Assembly (NCBI GenBank): GCA_040755155.1
Contig: JBFMBP010000104.1
Location: 1 to 63,979 of the forward strand
DNA: 63,979 nt
Source of the DNA: Candidatus Omnitrophota bacterium
GTDB taxonomy: Bacteria; Hinthialibacterota; Hinthialibacteria; Hinthialibacterales; Hinthialibacteraceae
Direction: 5' to 3'
Of this stretch, positions 60,854 to 63,979 are shown piece by piece. The stretch's first letter is position 1, and each line of letters opens with the position of its first letter. Made by a program: the position numbers and the translations under genes. Below the pieces are notes generated by a model that was not told where the DNA came from, made no database searches, and was given only the letters and a program-made list of their open reading frames with translations.

Positions 60854-61552
60854 TCAATGCTTTGCCGGTAAGAATTGATATTTCTTGGAAATCCTGACAT
60901 AAACCAACAGACTATAGGTGATATACGTGCTGGCGGAAATGCCGACGAATAATCCGGCGACGATCAAAATCACGATTTGCAAAGAAGAAAGAGACGAGAT
61001 GAAATCGGCCCTCTGGCTTAAATCGATGCCTCCATGTTCGTTCAAGTTGATTAGGCCGATGATCGAATCGCTGCTGTTATTGTAAAGGAGTTGGGATTCG
61101 TCGCGCAGCATTGACAAGGCTTCGCTCTTTTTGTTCTCCCTGGACAAAGCGAAGATTCGTTCGGTTTCCTTGATATAGCGCGCCCAATTTTCGCGGAAGG
61201 AAGCATAGAGTATTTTCTCTTCGTTCAAAACGATCAGAGGTTCGTAAATCGATTGTTCGCTGGCAATCCCGCCGATGATCTCTTTGGCTTGATTCTCGAA
61301 CCGATCCATATCGTCTTTGGAAGACGAGGAGATATGTTGAAGTTCGATGATTCGCAATTCGGAGATGCATTTATTGATATCCCCTAGGGTGCGGGTGGCG
61401 GGCAGCCAGATTTTTTCAATCTCCGTGGCAATGTAATTGACGTTATTCAATTGGGTTATGGAAAACGCCCCTAACGCCACGATAATGAAAAACAATAACA
61501 TATAAGAAACGATAATCTTGGTAGAAAATTTCATATTCGAAAATCTGTTCAT
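60854..61552 (-). CDS. Four-helix-bundle chemoreceptor-type sensor without output domain
   Basis: 232 residues. Two membrane helices (IIVSYMLLFFIIVALGAF and LQIVILIVAGLFVGISAST) flank a helical periplasmic region of about 155 residues that reads like the 4HB_MCP sensor (LGDINKCISELRIIELQH). In chemoreceptors, HAMP and the signalling hairpin follow; here the protein stops 30 residues after the second helix (YVRISKKYQFLPAKH). So it is either truncated or an accessory sensor. Its ATG overlaps the stop of a small open frame with a GTPase-like C-terminus (ATGA). Its 3' end faces corA. Confidence 0.6.
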   Translation of the reverse strand: MNRFSNMKFSTKIIVSYMLLFFIIVALGAFSITQLNNVNYIATEIEKIWLPATRTLGDINKCISELRIIELQHISSSSKDDMDRFENQAKEIIGGIASEQSIYEPLIVLNEEKILYASFRENWARYIKETERIFALSRENKKSEALSMLRDESQLLYNNSSDSIIGLINLNEHGGIDLSQRADFISSLSSLQIVILIVAGLFVGISASTYITYSLLVYVRISKKYQFLPAKH

Positions 61553-61665
61553 GAATGCGTCCTCAGTTTCCGCAACCAGGAAACAATCGCGTTATAGATA
61601 TCGGATAATCCTTCGCCGTCGTTCGCCGCAATGGAACCTATGATTTCTGGCGGGCGATTATCCAT
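61549..61665 (-). pseudogene. Short C-terminal remnant, perhaps of a Ras-like GTPase
   Basis: 38 codons: MDNRPPEIIGSIAANDGEGL, continuing SDIYNAIVSWLRKL. The pattern of hydrophobics then GEG and a last helix resembles the end of MglA-type GTPases (...SAxxGEGVxETLKAI...). The N-terminal nucleotide-binding part is not present upstream, where the frame runs into AT-rich DNA. The stop overlaps the start of the sensor gene, so the two were probably an operon. The call rests on few residues. Confidence 0.35.
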
Positions 61666-61796
61666 CCCTTCATTTTACATTCAAATTGAAAATCCACTAT
61701 ATTTTCATCATACGATTCGACTGGATTCTCCTTCTTTCGCCCTGATCCGCCGGTTGGAGATAATACCAGTATGCGTTAGAATTATTGCTTATATAT

Positions 61797-61893
61797 TCCC
61801 TCGCCCTCTGGGAGAGGGTTAGGGTGAGGGAATAATAAGTCCAATAATATCAACCCTCACCTAACCTCTCCCAATCTTGGGAGAGGAATTTGA
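61797..61893. repeat. Fragment related to the miniature element
   Basis: CCCTCGCCCTCTGGGAGAGG and its continuation GTTAGGGTGAGGG are the complement of the central block of 11197-11517, followed by a diverged CTCTCCCAATCTTGGGAGAG palindrome. The TIRs are not visible. It occupies part of the 327-base gap before the amidohydrolase. Confidence 0.55.
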
Positions 61894-61956
61894 AAAGCGA
61901 CAATCTCAATGCAGATTGGTATAAGTCATTCACCTTGATAGGAACGATAGCTTCAT

Positions 61957-61977
61957 GGATTATGGAAGCCATAATCC
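61957..61977. promoter_or_regulatory. Perfect hairpin in the leader of the amidohydrolase
   Basis: GGATTATGG-AAG-CCATAATCC, nine perfect base pairs ending three bases before GGAGG (61981-61985), the ribosome binding site. It could be an operator or a translation-controlling hairpin. Confidence 0.45.
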
Positions 61978-61992
61978 ACTGGAGGCAATGGG

Positions 61993-62784
61993 ATGATTAT
62001 CGATGTCCATACCCATATTTTCCCCGACGAACTTGCCCTGAAGGTCGTACCCGCGATGGCGGCGAAGGCGGGAATCAAAGAAGCGATCGACGGACGCCTT
62101 AGCACTCTATTCGATTCGATGAAGACGGCGAGCATCGATGTCTCTTGGCTGCAGCCGGTAGCCACTAAGCCGAAACAGGTGGATTCCATCAACCGGTGGC
62201 TGGAAGAAGTTCGTACGGATTCCGCCATTGCATTCGGCGCGGTTCATCCCGGTTACGAAGATTTGGGAGGATTGATGCGCAATCTATCCGCCAAGGGATT
62301 TCCGGGCGTTAAAATCCACCCCGAATACCATGAAATCGAACCGGACAATCCCATCTATTACCCTCTTTACGAAGCCGCCGTAGAGGAACGCATGATTATT
62401 CTTTTCCATGCAGGCGTAGATATCGAAATCCCTACGCTTCATAGTACGCCCCTTCATTTCCTGCGGATAAAAGAGAGATTTCCCGATTTGACGATGATTC
62501 TGGCGCACATGGGAGGCTTCCGGCAGTGGGAGGAAGTGGCGAAGCGGATTTGCGGGACGGATGCCTATTTAGATACGTCCTATTCTCTGGGACATATGCC
62601 CGACGAAGAGTTTATGGCTCTTGTCCACGCCCACGGCGCCGCTCGCATTCTTTTTGGAACGGATTCTCCGTGGGCGGATCAACGGAAGGATTTAGAGCAT
62701 CTCCGGCGGTTGCCGCTGTCGCAAGACGAATTGAAACAAATTTGCGGCGGTAACGCCATGCGCCTTTTGACGGAGCGAAAATAA
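61993..62784 (+). CDS. Amidohydrolase-2 family TIM-barrel hydrolase/decarboxylase
   Basis: 263 residues. IIDVHTHIFPDE (metal ligand pair HxH) is at the start, then GVKIHPEYH, ILFHAGVDIEIP, ILAHMGG and ILFGTDSPWA with the last Asp, which is the usual order for amidohydrolase-2 proteins such as ACMSD-like decarboxylases. One metal ion in the active site is expected; substrate unknown. A clear GGAGG precedes the ATG. It converges with the NAGPA gene (6-base gap). Confidence 0.85.
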   Translation: MIIDVHTHIFPDELALKVVPAMAAKAGIKEAIDGRLSTLFDSMKTASIDVSWLQPVATKPKQVDSINRWLEEVRTDSAIAFGAVHPGYEDLGGLMRNLSAKGFPGVKIHPEYHEIEPDNPIYYPLYEAAVEERMIILFHAGVDIEIPTLHSTPLHFLRIKERFPDLTMILAHMGGFRQWEEVAKRICGTDAYLDTSYSLGHMPDEEFMALVHAHGAARILFGTDSPWADQRKDLEHLRRLPLSQDELKQICGGNAMRLLTERK

Positions 62785-62790
62785 GATCTA

Positions 62791-63672
62791 TTACTTTTTG
62801 AAAAGGGCGACAACGTTGGCTACGGCGCGTTCTTTGCCCGGCGATCCCGGAAGAGCGAAATCGGAAGGACGGTTCATCAATTTATTGTTGACCACCATGA
62901 CCGACGATCCGCCGCCGTCGAGATTCATGGCGTCGCTGGCGCCGATATCCGCCAACATATCCGTCAATTCGCCCAACGTAACTCCCGCGCTCCAATCCGG
63001 CTGCCTTCCATCCACGACTACCATCAACGCCATGCCGTCCGCCATTTGGGCGATCGCCGTCCGAGGATTGCGTTCGTTAAGGTTGAAACTTTCCGCTAAA
63101 TAAAGGCAAGTTGTTCCATCTTTAATGAGAATCGGTCCCGCCGCCAAGGCCGCATGGCAATCGTTCCAACCTGGTTTTTGCGTCTGGAAACGGTATTTAT
63201 CGATATCTTCCGGCCCGATCCAATCGAACAAAATTTTTGACGAATTGAAGCCGACCGTACTGCGATAGTTTTCTTGGTGCGGGGGATACAGAATGCGTCC
63301 GTGAGCGGCGACGAGACCGCGCGCGCGGTTGGGCCGCACGGAAAAGAAACCGCCATTGACCGCGGCCAGCGCTTCGCTTTGCCGCGCGAAATCCGAGGGC
63401 GCAAAAAGCGCGCCATAGCTGCCCAGTACGCCGAACACGTATTGGCTTCCCACCCCCGTAACGCTGAGAACATGCGCTCGCACTGGTTTGTTTATGACGG
63501 TTTGATAAAGATAGCGCCGATAGAATATCCCCGCATCGACTTGAATTTTTTCTTCTTCGCTCTTCGAAGACCACCAAGGTTCCGCGAACGACTGCGCTGC
63601 GAATAGCAGCAGAAAAATCAGCGCGGAAAATTCCATTCTCCAGCCGCGCGGGGATTTCCAAATCGTTTGCAT
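62791..63672 (-). CDS. Exported NAGPA-type phosphodiester glycosidase
   Basis: 293 residues with a signal peptide (MEFSALIFLLLFAAQSFA). The C-terminal domain has the family pattern: AAVNGGFFSVRPNRARGLV, NPRTAIAQMADG, and near 260 SDAMNLDGGGSSVMVVNN. In mammals this fold removes GlcNAc from a phosphodiester; bacterial members cleave phosphodiester-linked sugars in wall polymers or glycans. A RGLVAAHGRILYPP segment is common to the bacterial type. The start is either Met1 or Met13; the first has AGAGAGAAG upstream. 63673-63979 has no gene, only a family 5 hairpin at 63886. Confidence 0.85.
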   Translation of the reverse strand: MQTIWKSPRGWRMEFSALIFLLLFAAQSFAEPWWSSKSEEEKIQVDAGIFYRRYLYQTVINKPVRAHVLSVTGVGSQYVFGVLGSYGALFAPSDFARQSEALAAVNGGFFSVRPNRARGLVAAHGRILYPPHQENYRSTVGFNSSKILFDWIGPEDIDKYRFQTQKPGWNDCHAALAAGPILIKDGTTCLYLAESFNLNERNPRTAIAQMADGMALMVVVDGRQPDWSAGVTLGELTDMLADIGASDAMNLDGGGSSVMVVNNKLMNRPSDFALPGSPGKERAVANVVALFKK

Positions 63673-63885
63673 GATGGGCTTCTCTCTCTAAATAATCGCA
63701 GTTTGCTTTTACGCAAAAATCATGTATAGAAAAGACGCAGTCGTCAACGGAGTCGATCTAGGCGGAATCAATCGAGATGACGCCGCCATTGTAACATCTT
63801 TCTCGATTTTTCTTTAGTTCAAACGGCTATTAATAAGTGGATAAATCCGCCTCTAAAAAAAAATTAGTAACTCATCTTACGCAGC

Positions 63886-63913
63886 CTGGGAGCGCAGGCG
63901 TCTCGCCCGCAGG
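63886..63913. repeat. Hairpin repeat, family 5, copy 2
   Basis: CTGGGAGCGCAGGCG followed by TCTCGCCCGCAGG; the complement of the copy at 50446 with transition differences that are mostly compensated. Last recognisable element of the window. Confidence 0.6.
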
Positions 63914-63979
63914 TTGGAACAGCCGATCCATTGTTGCGCTCATAAATCGCGAAACCGCGAAACGGCGCGTAATCCACGA

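Overview
The window looks like chromosomal DNA from an uncultured diderm bacterium with mixed base composition (roughly half G+C by eye). An outer membrane is implied by a LolC/LolE-type permease. Periplasmic c-type cytochromes are implied by a six-heme protein and a ResB/CcsA (System II) maturation pair. The prepilin-like N-terminus, the many secreted glycoside hydrolases and the dense intergenic hairpin repeats fit polysaccharide-degrading candidate phyla such as Hinthialibacterota or Sumerlaeota. That placement is an inference that a marker-gene tree would have to settle.

Left part (1-11.1 kb): the 3' part of a CE15-like esterase and a secreted protein of unknown function are followed by an insertion-sequence graveyard. 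It holds an ISL3 transposase with several stops and a frameshift, an IS21 remnant and a tyrosine recombinase cut by the IS21 end. Next to it is a decaying type I-C CRISPR-Cas operon: cas3 split by a frame change, cas5c with an in-frame stop, and cas8c cut short. No cas7, cas4, cas1, cas2 or repeat array is visible. A tRNA-Ala(GGC) closes this part.

Second part (11.1-23.4 kb): a miniature transposon-like element, a prepilin-like gene and a tandem pair of 516-codon unknown paralogues lead to a divergent regulatory unit. A PAS/sigma54 activator faces an operon with a convincing sigma54 promoter. The operon encodes a NifX-like/DUF1847 fusion, an HdrD-like iron-sulfur protein, a membrane cytochrome b, a four-cluster ferredoxin and an NrfD protein fused to a six-heme cytochrome. 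This resembles Tmc/Hmc/DsrMKJOP transmembrane redox complexes with an unusual fusion. A ResB/CcsA pair at 36-39 kb could supply its haem attachment.

Third part (25-36 kb) is the most striking. One strand-consistent operon encodes a zinc-ribbon beta-rich protein, a membrane-anchored vWA protein, a three-helix membrane protein, a 1004-residue tubulin-like GTPase, a 1040-residue zinc-ribbon/Hsp70-like ATPase and a protein of unknown function. A tubulin-fold and an actin/Hsp70-fold nucleotide-binding protein beside a surface vWA protein suggest a membrane remodelling or envelope assembly machine.

Right part (36-64 kb): cytochrome c maturation genes; a CgeB-like glycosyltransferase; a histidine kinase with duplicated MotA-like membrane modules; GH36-like, GH20 and GH106-like glycosidases; a DUF3800/nitrilase pair; a small-RNA candidate; two tandem phage-type Barnase/colicin E5-like nuclease domains, the second fused in frame to a GT39-like membrane glycosyltransferase; a Lol permease; CorA; a sensor without output domain; an amidohydrolase; and a NAGPA-type phosphodiester glycosidase. 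At least five families of hairpin-forming repeats are scattered between genes.
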